Positions 37,701 to 48,700 of a stretch of DNA of 64,000 nucleotides are shown in pieces. Below the pieces are notes generated by a model. That model saw only the letters and a list, made by a program, of their open reading frames with translations, made no database searches and was not told the origin of the DNA. Positions within the stretch are counted from its first letter, which is position 1, and each line of letters opens with the position of its first letter. Origin of the DNA: Mytilus galloprovincialis (lineage: Eukaryota; Mollusca; Bivalvia; Mytilida; Mytilidae). A program made the position numbers and the translations under genes. The stretch is from the NCBI RefSeq assembly GCF_965363235.1, contig NC_134846.1, positions 61,183,121-61,247,120 of the forward strand, read 5' to 3'.

Positions 37701-40250
37701 GTTTTTTTTATTGATATAAATTCTATTTAAAAGAGGAAATATTTTTTTAAGTCGATAACTGTGCTGTCCCTTTAGCCTTTATGCTCATGAACAGTAAAAC
37801 AACAAACATACCGATCTCCGAAGAAAATTCTAAACGGTAAGTCCCTAAGCACATGGCAAAATCAAAAGCTCAAACACATCAAACGAATAAAAAACAGCTG
37901 CCATATTCCTGCCTTGGTACAGTCTTTTACATATTGTGAATTTAACCTGGTATTATAGCTAGCTAAACCCTTCTCTTGTGTACTACAGTTGCATACAACT
38001 CCATTATATTGATAGCAATGTGTGAACAAAAACGTAAAAAATAAGGGTACACCAGTCAACATTGCGTTACACTATTAATAATTATAAAAACAAACAAATA
38101 TATCAACAAGGAAAACAAAGAAACAAACACAGTCCTACAAAAGTAATACACCACCCTATTCTACTTTTTATTTTTTATAAACATTGAATTCACAGCAAAG
38201 GATATAGAATACAAGTTTTGTGCTTGACGTGGTTGTAGTGATGATGGGAATAGACTATGTTTTTTGACTCCTCAGAAAAAAACTTTAAAACTATTTCTCT
38301 GCACGACTCTTGATACATTAAGAGTCTTAATTTTCAAATTTTTCTAGTTCCAATCTCTTAGTTTAAAATCAGTATCACCCATTGACTTTTTTGGTATATT
38401 CATTTACAATTTTGTCATTACCCGTTGCTTTCTTATTTTTTTGTTTGGCTTTTATCTGTATCTTTTAATTTATTGCATGTCTGCAATCAGTATTTCTAAA
38501 GCAAAACACATTTTTTGAACCTTTTATTCTTCATACAAGACAGTTTTGAAATAAATTTGATTTTTGGGCCAAAACTTTTATTTCTTGTACTACCTATGAG
38601 AAGTTTGTTTTCTAACCTTATAAGAACAGTATACTTATTTACATGCCTTGAATTTTGTACAACACCCCCTTAAAATCAGACTGAAAGTTCACAACTGGTA
38701 CTTACTATTTTTTATAAATTGACATTTGTAGGATACTTCGACGTAGCTCGTTATGTTTCCACACGAATCTCCAAATAAGGCTTTGATTGCAGGTATACGA
38801 CACTGGAGTTTTCCCTCACATAACGCTTGTACTATATGAAGTGCATCTGGTGTCTGACAAAGTTCTGTTTCATTGTCCGAGCACACTGATAGCATTGATC
38901 TACCAAACATGGCCGACACTATGTGAATCGTGTGATTCACGTTACATGCTAAGGCTGATGTGCTGTCTTCACATATAATGGCATATGATGCATCTGGAAG
39001 TGAAATAAAAAATGTACCGGAAATTATATTTAAAAGTAAGCATTGAAGTATGGAAAACATTGAGCAAATTTTTTAGGGATGTACTATAAAATGTATGAAG
39101 CGATGTTTGTTTTAGTACAAATCTTAAAATGGAAATGTAATCAGTAAAACAATGGTATAGTGGTAATGAAAACCAAATGCATATCTATCTGAAGCAGTAT
39201 AAGCAGTACTTGTGGTATTTTGTTTTGTTTCGATTTGACAAAAGTCGTTGAAAAGAATGTTTTTCTTATCTTACGGATCTCACCTTATTATTTTTATACG
39301 ATCAATCACTGGACGTACTGGACATGAAATATTGTGTTACTTTTTTCAGATTTGTAGTTTCCAAATATTTATTATGAAGACCACAGGCACTTGTCTCAGA
39401 ATTTTTTCCCCCTATATTAAGGTATATATATAGGAATTTTTTTTCTGAGACAAGTGCCTGTGATGAAGACACCGAGTAACAATTTAACCACGTGTGATAT
39501 ATGGCGTCTTAAACGGCAACTACCCCAAAATCATAAATGTCTAGTTTTATGGAATTTATTGATTGATTGATTGATTGATTGTTGGTTGCTTAACGTCCAG
39601 TGTCAAATATTTCATGCATGTTTAGGACGAGTACAAATTAAGATTAAATTCAATAGGTAGATCTCGTATGATGGTCGGGAAAATTTGAACTGCAACAGAA
39701 AAATGAGGGTATATTAGATAGGGACAGATATTTTGCCTTGCAACAGGCCACCTACGGACCCTCAAAGAATTGTTGCATGGGTTCTCAAATTGTTAAGAAT
39801 AAGAGCGTAACACTCTCTTTACACGAGGCATCAGATTAAACGTCCTCATTCTGACCGGACGTGGCTGTGTACTTGATACATCCCGCACAGCCAAACGGAC
39901 ATCCAACTTTGGCAAGCGTTTTACTGCCTGTCGGAAGAAGACCAAGTGACCATATGTCGATTCCCCTGCCACCCTTGGTGGTTATGAATTTTACGACTGG
40001 TTTTAGAGATTTAAAATATATTTATAAATAATGTATACATTTATATGTCTAGTATGCTTTGTATATAGCAAAAAAAAAATATCAACAACAAACTATTTTT
40101 ACACAAGTAAAAACAAATAACAATATTTCAAAATCTTCACAGAGATTACGAACGCGTAATGTTTTTTTTTAATGACTTACCATGTCCAGAAGCAAAGCGA
40201 TTGTTTAAAATAAACAACACAACAATATTTCCTACCACATCCAAACGCAT
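34765..40250 (-). CDS. Single-pass membrane protein with SUEL/rhamnose-binding lectin domain, 5 exons, about 211 aa
   Basis: Minus-strand exons: 40250-40181, 38993-38706, 36586-36511, 36136-36128 and 34957-34765 (stop TAA). Junction phases 1,1,2,2 all agree and every donor is gtaagt. Exon 1 is a signal peptide (MRLDVVGNIVVLFILNNRFA). Exon 2 is one SUEL domain (residues about 25-118) with IICEDSTSALAC, IVSAMFGRSMLSVC, LHIVQALCEGKLQC, FGDSCGNITSYVEVSYKC; the usual YGR and DPC appear as FGR and DSC. Exon 3 is a transmembrane helix (VIAVGILATLFTVATLTLAM). The 9-nt exon adds WK of the basic stop-transfer KVWKRWRGR. The last exon is an acidic, hydrophilic tail (DYTRTDDDHNNDLDW..). It likely binds a carbohydrate outside the cell. 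The lectin exon is certain; the assignment of the three downstream exons rests on phase and splice sites. Confidence 0.83.
35330..35715 (+). repeat. Interspersed repeat (GCGCCTGTCCCAAGTCAGGAGCC..GTTGTTGTCTCTTT)
   Basis: GACCCCGCCACATTTTTGCG, CCTGTCCCAAGTCAGGAGCC, GGTTTAGTATGACGTCC, AGCCTGGCTCCGGGTG, TGTTGGCCTTCGGC and CTCCCCATTTCCC are the landmarks. It is related to the 10629 fragment in opposite orientation. It lies in the last intron of the lectin gene. Confidence 0.65.
35880..36105. repeat. AATTCGAATT-rich palindromic segment
   Basis: AATTCGAATT, AATTCGCATTA, TAATGCGAATT and CGAATCAATTCGAAT recur in both orientations. The left part (GTAATTCGAATTCAATTCGC) is partly mirrored near 36040-36080. 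Termini are unclear. It ends about 25 bp from the 9-nt exon. Confidence 0.5.
37189..37631. mobile_element. 443-bp palindromic MITE, copy 3, TSD TA
   Basis: GAATGAAATTCAAAACAGTG and its complement form the ends, with TA outside (37187-37188 and 37632-37633). The halves are nearly perfectly complementary. It lies in intron 2 of the lectin gene and, like copy 1, belongs to the GAATGAAATTC subfamily. Confidence 0.9.
37815..38065 (+). repeat. Interspersed repeat (GGAAAGTCC..CCTGACTTGGTACAG)
   Basis: GGTAAGTCCCTAAGCACATGGC, AATCAAAAGCTCAAAC, CATATTCCTGCCTTGGTACAG, AACCTGGTATTATAGCTAGC and TATATTGATAGCAATG follow the same order as 47618-47890. A shorter piece is at 33100-33200. Confidence 0.65.
39382..39462. 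mobile_element. 81-bp mini-MITE, TIR CACAGGCACTTGTCTCAGAA, 8-bp TSD ATGAAGAC
   Basis: A perfect 20-bp inverted terminal repeat encloses about 40 bp. ATGAAGAC stands directly on both sides (39374-39381 and 39463-39470). An 8-bp duplication suits hAT-type transposons. A diverged copy is at 63130-63224. It lies upstream of the lectin exon, in intron 1 of that gene. Confidence 0.88.
39558..39970. repeat. (GATT)n-led repeat GGTTGCTTAACGTCCAGTG
   Basis: Five GATT units lead into GTTGGTTGCTTAACGTCCAG-TGTCAAATATTTCATGCATG, then CCTTGCAACAGG, GACCGGACGTGG and CCACCCTTGGTGG. I recall the TTTAACGTCCAGTG motif from repeats in molluscs and arthropods. It lies in intron 1 of the lectin gene. Confidence 0.5.
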
Positions 40251-40294
40251 TTTCGTTGTTTTTAACATTTACTTCATTATTCCCGGATTTCAGG

Positions 40295-40301
40295 ATTTAT
40301 A
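40295..40301 (-). promoter_or_regulatory. Candidate TATA box of the lectin gene
   Basis: TATAAAT on the minus strand lies about 45 bp upstream of the ATG at 40250. It would imply a very short 5' UTR of roughly 15-20 nt. Weak evidence in AT-rich DNA. Confidence 0.25.
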
Positions 40302-40429
40302 AGAAGGAAATGATTATATATTGTTTATTGTGAATTTTATTAATACCAAAAGTTTTACAAGTCTTAAGTGTCTTTATAATCCAGCATGTACTTAAGTGTA
40401 CATTTACATCATTGTCGATAGCCTAATTT

Positions 40430-40600
40430 GGAGAGGGTCGATTGCTCACAGTCATGTTAACTGACTCCGTCACATTTTTTATGTGCCTGTCCCAGGTGAG
40501 AAGTCTATCATTCAGTTGTTGTCGTGACGTTGGATGTTTTCTGTCAAATTCATCGTTTTTTTCGTTTAAATTGTATAACATTTTCACATATCAGGAATGA
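40430..40600 (+). repeat. Partial copy of the CCTGTCCCAAGTCAGGAGCC repeat
   Basis: GACTCCGTCACATTTTTTATG, GTGCCTGTCCCAGGTGAGAAG and ATCATTCAGTTGTTGTCGTG match the first half of the repeat at 5286-5708. Confidence 0.65.
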
Positions 40601-41514
40601 ATTGGTATGAATATCCACCAGTCAAGAGATCAATTGACGCTTAGCTGTAAACAACAATACGACATTTAACGATGAGCCTTAAAAACCCCCGACTTGACAA
40701 AATGCTAAACAATTCAAAAGAGAATACCAAGTGCCTGATTTATGAACAAGCACATTTAGACCCTAACTTGTGTGTGCCATCTTTTCTTCCCTGAATAAGT
40801 AAGTAGTCTTTCTGATTGTCGCTGGAATATACAGGAGATTTATTGTGTGCTTCATTTACAACGTATGTTCGACATATGCAAAAGGAGAGGGTTATGCTAG
40901 CGTAACAATTACGATTATCATACATTATTGTGAGCCTGTACCAAGTTGTTCGTTGAGGTAATATTTGTTCTTCTATTTTGCAGAGTCGTATGCTTGTGGT
41001 AAATTGGATCTGTTGTATTGTCAGTTTTAATTGCCTTTCCTGTTATCCTTGTTTGTGTATATTATTTTAAGAGTATTTGATGTCAGTGTCGTTTATTTTC
41101 TTGTTGACGATATGAATTACAAGATCCATTATGTCTCACAGTCAGGACAGGGAGGTAATAGCTTTAGAAAGCCATCATGTGTTTTCTATATCGTCATCTC
41201 AATTTCTTTTCGAACATAATTGTCATGGATAATACGCCAATATTGTTCATTAAAAGCAAATTAGCATTATAAATCCATTTTCATATAGAGTTATATACTC
41301 TATTTCTTACATAATGAATTAGAATCAATAGTTAGTAATTGGAAATTGAGATGAGTCTATCTCAACAAGCAACTGTCTCTATGTCTCTAACTTATTAAAG
41401 ATAGCATATTTACATACACTGACACCTATAATACTTGGTAATTCATATAGATGCAATATTGCAAAAACTCTCCGCGAAAAAAGTTAAACAAACCTACCTG
41501 ACACACATCTACTG

Positions 41515-41605
41515 CATATGTACGGAAGCCGATTAGTGCAGTTTTATTTTGATTCGTTGAAACGACTGAAAATAAAACACTTACCGGCTTCCGTACATTT
41601 GTGAT
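41515..41605. repeat. Short inverted repeat ATGTACGGAAGCCG
   Basis: ATGTACGGAAGCCG and its exact complement CGGCTTCCGTACAT enclose about 55 bp. It resembles a small MITE, but no target duplication was found. Confidence 0.55.
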
Positions 41606-41619
41606 TAACAATTTTTTAT

Positions 41620-42648
41620 CAGTTGATTTTATTTTCTAGTAAAGGGGAGACAATTCAATTTGAATCACATGTAAATCTATAATATATTAAGTTTATAACA
41701 AGATATTTGCAATGCATTTTCCATAGATTACCGGAATCAGTGGTGTTCAACATTTAATTTCTTGAAGAAAAAACAAACTATAGAAACTGGGTAAAATTTC
41801 CTATTACTGGAAATTTCAGCGTGTTATAGAAAATTTAATGCAGGAATGCAATTTATTTACCACTAGTAAAATTTTCGTTCAAATGAACAATTTATGTGAT
41901 TTATTTTATACAAACTAATATTTTTCAAAACGACAAAAGGTAGAATTGCATTGCTTTATTTTATTTTATCTCTTGAAAAAAGTGCAGCAAAATGATTCAC
42001 ACTAACAGTCTGAGAATCGCATGACCTTGTTTATTTCCCAAAACACAAATTTACAGTATCGATAGCCTTGGGATCATGAAAACTCATAACTGTACACATA
42101 TAGCAATGTATATTTAATTATGTTTTAATCTACTTGTAATGTTGTCAGTTGTTAATTCGGTTAATTTAACATCCTTGTTTAGTGTTAAAGTTATATATTA
42201 CAAATGAAGAGTTTTAAAAACAAAGCTTTATATGCGTGTGATTCAACTGTGAAATAAAATACTTATGGTGGCTCTTGTGAAGGCCTTTAGATGTCCAATC
42301 GCATCAAAACATAGAACCTGGAACATAAAACTGTTGTAAACCTTACAATCACCAGCCAGTGTGTAGATATTCACTTTCTTGTCTAATTAATCTTGGTGCA
42401 AGCCATACCATTTTCTTTTTCAATACTCGTAATAGCAAGTTGTGACCTTTTAGCTTTCAATTGCATTAAGTTTATATTTTTTTTATACACTTGACCATCG
42501 TTATGATATAGAGGAAAGTTTAGAATAGTATGCAACATTACTATAAGAGACAACAATGATAAATAAACACCCGAATACCAAATATTAAATTTGTTCACCA
42601 TTTAACCGAAATGTTTTCTAGGTTAAATCTTATTTTAATTTGTTTATG
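41620..42648. other. Spacer between carrier and lectin genes, nothing recognised
   Basis: AT-rich. The small frame at 42383-42601 (minus) starts MVNKFNIWYSGVYLSLLSLI, a hydrophobic stretch, but it has no splice context and no recognised domain. Confidence 0.35.
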
Positions 42649-42658
42649 GATATTTAAT

Positions 42659-44832
42659 AGTGTTGTCAACGGTTAACCGGTTAACCGGTCGAACGACCGA
42701 ATACCGAATACCAAAATCGCTAAACGGTTAACAGGACTTTTTTCAATATTGGTAGATTCGATATAAATTTGTTTTGAAATCATTAAAAAGTTATGTTTTA
42801 TTTACAAATGAATTTGTCGTCGTTAGACAGATCAATTGTCCAGTATATTGATTGCTATTGTTAATCCAAAAAACATAAAATGAATTAGAACTTGTCTCTC
42901 AGCTCGGGGCAGGATCTTAAACATAATTATTATACATGTTTTTTTAACAGTAACTTTAAATCAGTAATGCGATTAAATTTTACGATTTACTTCATTAGTT
43001 CGTTTTTGATCTAATATTGTGTAGACCTACATCTAAATGTGCAGTCTCCGTCGTGCAAGGCTTAGTCTTACTTTAAACGAAGTGCTAACTCAAAAATTGT
43101 GAAATGCAAACCAATGTAAATGTACTCAATGTATACGTGATAGTACGAGTAACATGCTTAAAGAAACAAGCAAACAAAGCAAAGCAAAAGGTCGTACGGT
43201 GACTTATAGTTGTTAATTTCTGTGTCATTTTGGTCTGTTGTGGAGAATTGTCTCATTGGCAATCATACTTCATCTTCTTTTTTATAATTAATCATTTCAA
43301 ATTGAAACACTCCTAATTATTATCGGAGACAACAAGAGAAAAGGAAAGAATAATCGGTTTCAGACTTATTCAATTGTACGATATCAAGAAGTTTTTTTTT
43401 TTATTTTTCAATCTGAAGTTGGTACAGACGCTTTAATAGTTCAGTCAGGATTCTACTTCGTCAGAATTATCTCCCCATTACGCCAGTTCATTTTCACAAT
43501 CGTAGAAATGGAAGCCATTGTAGGGATGACGCGCTACCAATTTTGCTCATGGAATCGATAAATTTATCCACATTGCACCATTACGATCCTTATATGTCAG
43601 TTGTATTTTAAAAGACAAATGTATCAACTAGCTAATGAGCATCAGTTAATGATATTGTTTGCATAGATTCAACTTAAAACTCTTGTCTGATCGGTTGTCA
43701 GGTGGAATTTTCGAAAATTCATAAACATTTAAAAAAATTCTAATTAAAAATTTCGTGGAAGGGCAGACTAGATTTGTTTAAGTGTATAAAGACTATAAAC
43801 CCTAGTTTTCACACACAAAAAAATATATTTTTTCAAAGATATGCATTTTCATCATCCAACTTGAAAGACTGTCGTCAAGTACTTTCAGTAAAAAAATAGC
43901 TATTCGAACACACCTTCTCTGTTTTTGTGACTCATTAGATAGGTATTTCACTTGACCCATATATTTCATCTTTAGTACTGTTATTTGTTTGTGTTATAAT
44001 GTCAATTTGTAGCTTTGATATATAAAAATAATAGAATCTGAAGCGAGACGATGTATGAAATAATCTTACTTTGTACGATATCAAGACAAAATATTCAACT
44101 CAAACACGCCCTAACATAAAAAGGTGCACTCGATTTTCTCTTTTCGATACAATTGTTACCCATTTTTTAGAATTTTTTCTTGAGTCATATAATGGAAGGG
44201 CAGACACGAAAATTTTTGAACTAATAGATTGGTATGTTTTCCGTTCGTGGTAATTTTTTCAAAAAAATCGGGAGGTTATGCATTTTCTTCATCCAACTTG
44301 AAAGATACCCATGTCGTCGACTTGAAATCTAATTGTTCTGCTTAACTATGTACTAGATAAATTGAAAACCTATGCAAATGGTGTTTTTAAAATAAAACAC
44401 CTCGTAATTGAGAAGAAAATTGTAATTTTGTTTGTTTCTATTAACTTTTAAAATTTTTGTCACTATAGTAAACAATACTGTACACATTTATCGCCTTCTC
44501 TAACAAAGAGTTTGTATTCTTTTGATCTATTTCAACCGGGTTTCCGACTGAGTTGATACGGTGTATTTGATTATTAAAAGTCAAACTTCGCAAGGAATCC
44601 TCAAAGACAAGCCTTATAATGCCAAAGGACAATATTTAATTCTAAAAGCGTAAATTTATGACTTGGATGAAAGGTTGTCAAATTGACACTCATACCACAT
44701 CTTAAATCTTTATGTAGGGTACTAATAATAATGCTTTCAAACCCCAATTTAAACTATACCGGTTAACCGGTTAATCGGTCGAACGATTATCCGAGTAACC
44801 GGTTATGCAAAAGTGTACGATTTGACAACACT
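42659..44832. mobile_element. 2.17-kb TIR element, ends AGTGTTGTCAA, 10-bp direct flank GATATTTAAT
   Basis: The left end AGTGTTGTCAACGGTTAACC and right end (complement AGTGTTGTCAAATCGTACAC) are inverted. Just inside are CCGGTTAACCGGTCGAACGA repeats on both sides. GATATTTAAT stands perfectly on both flanks (42649-42658 and 44833-44842). It holds a SINE-like tail (43187-43292) and an internal direct repeat (GGAAGGGCAGAC..CATCCAACTTGAAAGA at 43757 and 44191). No transposase was seen. A 9-10-bp duplication is typical of Mutator-like elements, 8 bp of hAT; the ends alone do not decide. Confidence 0.8.
43187..43292 (+). repeat. Tail of the GTTGTCTCATTGGC repeat, nested
   Basis: AGGTCGTACGGTGACTTATAG, TTCTGTGTCATTTTGGTC and GAGAATTGTCTCATTGGC match the 3' third of 5286-5708. 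It is inserted in the TIR element at 42659-44832. Confidence 0.75.
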
Positions 44833-44842
44833 GATATTTAAT

Positions 44843-45776
44843 GATACAATAGATCAGTGTCACTTTTGAATAAAGTTTTAAATTACAAATTTATGAAATC
44901 GCTTATTTTTAAGTGTTTTTTTTTTATCAAAAATAAAAAAAAAAGTATTCATTTGTGTATTATAAAGTTGAAATAATACATTTCGAAATACCGACGTACT
45001 TGCATTTCTCGGAGAACGAGTACATATGTACAAGGAGTTATTAATTTACATGAAACAGAAAAAAAGGAAGTTTATAGCGATACTAACGTCGCAAAAATAA
45101 CTGGAAACTGAATAGAGGTCACAAATATAAACCTTCGTCCACTCCCATTTGGTACATCGATATGACAAGCCAACATTTGCTTTATGAAATACCACAAAAC
45201 ATGCGGATAAAAGGAGTGCACAATAGCCATTATATTATGTAAAACGGGTTCTATGAAAGTTTTATCGAAATCCAGTTAATAGCTGCAGATATGACACGTC
45301 TATCCTTTTTGTGTACATGTAATGCCACATAAAACTCAAAAATGAAATTGCACAATGTAAGGCTGAAATTATGTAAGAAATGTGTTTATGAATATTCCAT
45401 CGGTGATTTACTCAGCATGAATTACAGATATAACTTCAGACCACTCACCACTTTGTAAAATGATGTAAGTCCATGTTTTCTTACATTTTGCAAAATGGTT
45501 CTGGAAGTTTCTGTAGCAAAGCACGTAAGTATTTGTAAGTAATATGTAGCAACTCAACACCTCGACCCCCCCCCCAAAAAAAAAAAAAAAAACAAATCCA
45601 AAAACGACATGAATCCCAAGAATTTAAAAATATAAACACAAAAGAAAAGACTTGTGTATGATCTTTTACTCCTTGAATTAAAAAGTAACAATGGATATTT
45701 TCAATAAATAATAAATACATTAGAAACATTTCAATTTTCTTCTTCCAATTTCTTAAAGATCTTTTTTTTATGACAA
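44843..45776. other. 3' flank of the carrier gene
   Basis: This presumably includes the 3' UTR. It holds a C-run/A-run pair (45567-45592) and a small open frame at 45481-45729 (minus) without domain. Nothing else was recognised. Confidence 0.35.
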
Positions 45777-48700
45777 TTAAAAGCGTGTTTGTTTTTTCAA
45801 CTGGTCTTTTGAATCTATAGTGTACATATTTTTCTCTAATTCATAATGCACTATATTGGCTCCCATAAAAATAGCTGCACCAAAGATAGCACATACACCA
45901 CCTAAATAAAAGGCATAATCGTACGATCCATTTATATCCTTTAGTAAACCTACAAAGAGAAAGTTGAGTGTAGTTTAGGTTTCATGGTAACGTATGGAAA
46001 AAATTATAAATTTGAAAATTATGAAATTAAAATAAGTTTGTTTCCTGCATAAATTCAGGATGATAAGGTACCAAAAGGGACATACATTTAGATGGATGAA
46101 GAAAATGAAGATTATTTTAACTATTACTCTAAAGAACATTTGTTAATATTACACAATACTGTAATTAAAAGTAAAAGAAGTAGTATAATTATTCTACTTC
46201 TAGTAATCAAACTTAAACCAAAGAGTGAAACTCCCACAGACGAAATTCATCAATATGGTTGTGTCATTCCAAGTCCTTTTGGGATATTTACGCTCACAAT
46301 GCTTCATATTTTGTAGCTTTCAAAACTTCATTCTTTAAAAGATGGAACGACTGTTTCGTGTGCATATACTTGTTACATTAATGTGGGTGTCGATGGCCTT
46401 GTTATTGAGGGTGAGAGGTGTATTGTTATTGTTGTTGTTGTTGTTGTTATACTAGTTGTCGGCCTTTTTATTGAAGGAGATTTGAATATAGTTATTAATG
46501 TTGTTTCCATCATTACTTTGATATTTGAATTTGATTGTTTCCTTGTTATCAGCTGTTTATTTGAAGCTATTTATTTTACCTATAACCTTGCCTTGTATAT
46601 ACGTACCAGACAAAGGAGGACCTATAAATGTTCCTATTCCTTGAAACAGTATTAGTATTCCAAAACCACAAGATAAGTTTTCTTCTCCTAGGATATCAAC
46701 AATAACAACTGACTGCTGAGATACACCGTTTCCAAGGAACAATCCAAGTATAGCACATACTATACCGAATTGTGTGGTATTTCGAACCAACGGGATAAAC
46801 ATTGTCGTAACTCCCAAACAGAATAGCGCTGCATTGTAAATATAGCATCTTATAGGCTTTATGCACTTGCGGTCAAACAGAAATCCTGATATGATTCTCC
46901 CAAGGCCGTCACAAATACCGACAACTACAACCGGAAACGATTCAAACTCATCGATTCCCAATTTTACTGAAAGTGCGGGAAGAAATATCATGCTGGACTG
47001 GTAAGAAACGTTAAAAAGCACAACTGCTGCGCATAAACTACTGAAACGATTATTTCTTAAGAGAGAAAAGTCACAAAACTTTCCATTTTGTTTTGTTTCT
47101 TTATTTTTCTCATCGACTTTCAGACTGGCTTTAGCAAAACGGTTACTATCCTTAACAATTATTTTACTAGGTCTGTGTACTGTATCCGTTGGTAACGGTT
47201 GAGAATGTTCTTGTGACTTAGCCAAACATACGAGACTTTTATTATCCTCATTCCACTTCAATATTTGTAGTTTTCTACAAAATAAAAATAATTGATATTA
47301 CCCGATTTCATTTCAATCGCACGTGCAGACGTTATAAGTAATATATCTTCGAATAGAATAAGCTCTCGAAGCGATACAGCCTTTTTTGCGCTCATGCGGC
47401 GTAGAGCAAATACCAATCAATCAATATAACCAATAAAAAATATGTCACATATAATCAATACATTTAACTTGGTTAACTTTTGTCGTTAGTTTTGACTTTT
47501 TGTGTCTTTTTTCCCGATTTTGACATTTTGACTGATTGTGAATTCGCATAGCAGGTGATTCGTTCATAGCAGTAGACAACGGCCCTGTCGACGCTCCAGC
47601 GCTTTCTCCTATGAGAAAAATGTAAAATCACAAAAATACTGAACTCAGAGGAAAATCAATTCGGAAAGTCCATAATCACATGGCTAAATCAAATAACAAA
47701 ACGCATAAAAAACAAATGGACAAGAACTGTCATATTCCTGACTTGGTACAGGCATTTTCAAATGTTGAAAATGGTGGATTAAACCTGGTTTTATAGCGCT
47801 AACCCTCTCACTTTGATGACAGTCTCATCAAATTCCGTTATATTTACAATGATGAGAGTTCGTGTTATTCCTTCAATATACGTTTGTTATTATGATTTGT
47901 CTATTACTTACTTGGGACATCTACAACATAAGAACAAACTATAAAAAATAAAACTAGCAAAAACACAAAAGACACAGAGTCCAGATCTGAGAGTACTCGA
48001 ATATGTCAAATTGTAAATATGACTTGTACGTAAATTATTCTTTAACATTAACACGTGACTTGGTTGAAGTTGTTTTTATAAATGGTATAAATATAATAGA
48101 CAAACCTTCTATCATATTCCGTAATCTGTTTGTGTAATGATAATGGGCGCAATAGAAATCCACACACAACCAACTGTAAAGCAATTCCTGTCATGATTAT
48201 AAAAGCTCCAAAATATCCGTATTCTGAAAATGAGAACTCAACCAAAGTTGGCACAGCAAAGGCACCTAGTGCCACACCGGAAGTACCCAGACCAACTGCT
48301 ATGCCGCGTCTTCTACTGAAATACATACCTACGATAACCACACCCGGTCCGTAAGCCAAAGTCTTACCGATACCTGAAAAAAGTAAAACACTGCGTTTAA
48401 TATAGATCGTCTGAATTATTTGTTTTAACCTCATTCGATTTTTTTCTTTATACTTTTCCAACTTCATGAATTTGTAGTATCTCTAAAAATCTTCAAAAAA
48501 TTTAATCTATACTATTTACCATGCATGCAATTCATATTTCATTTAAGCTAGAGTTTAATGCTTCTTTCTGGTATTTTATCGGGGAGTAAAAGCGTTGACC
48601 ACCGAAACACATTTTGTATGACACGCTTTCGACAAAAATGTGCGATCAACCATTTTACAGCACTACAAAATTACAAAACGAAGCATTCGAAGTTGGAAAT

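Noticed and set aside
42159-45000. Functional transposase in the 2.17-kb element
   Set aside because: Frames at 44071-44253 and 44441-44632 are short and show no transposase motifs.
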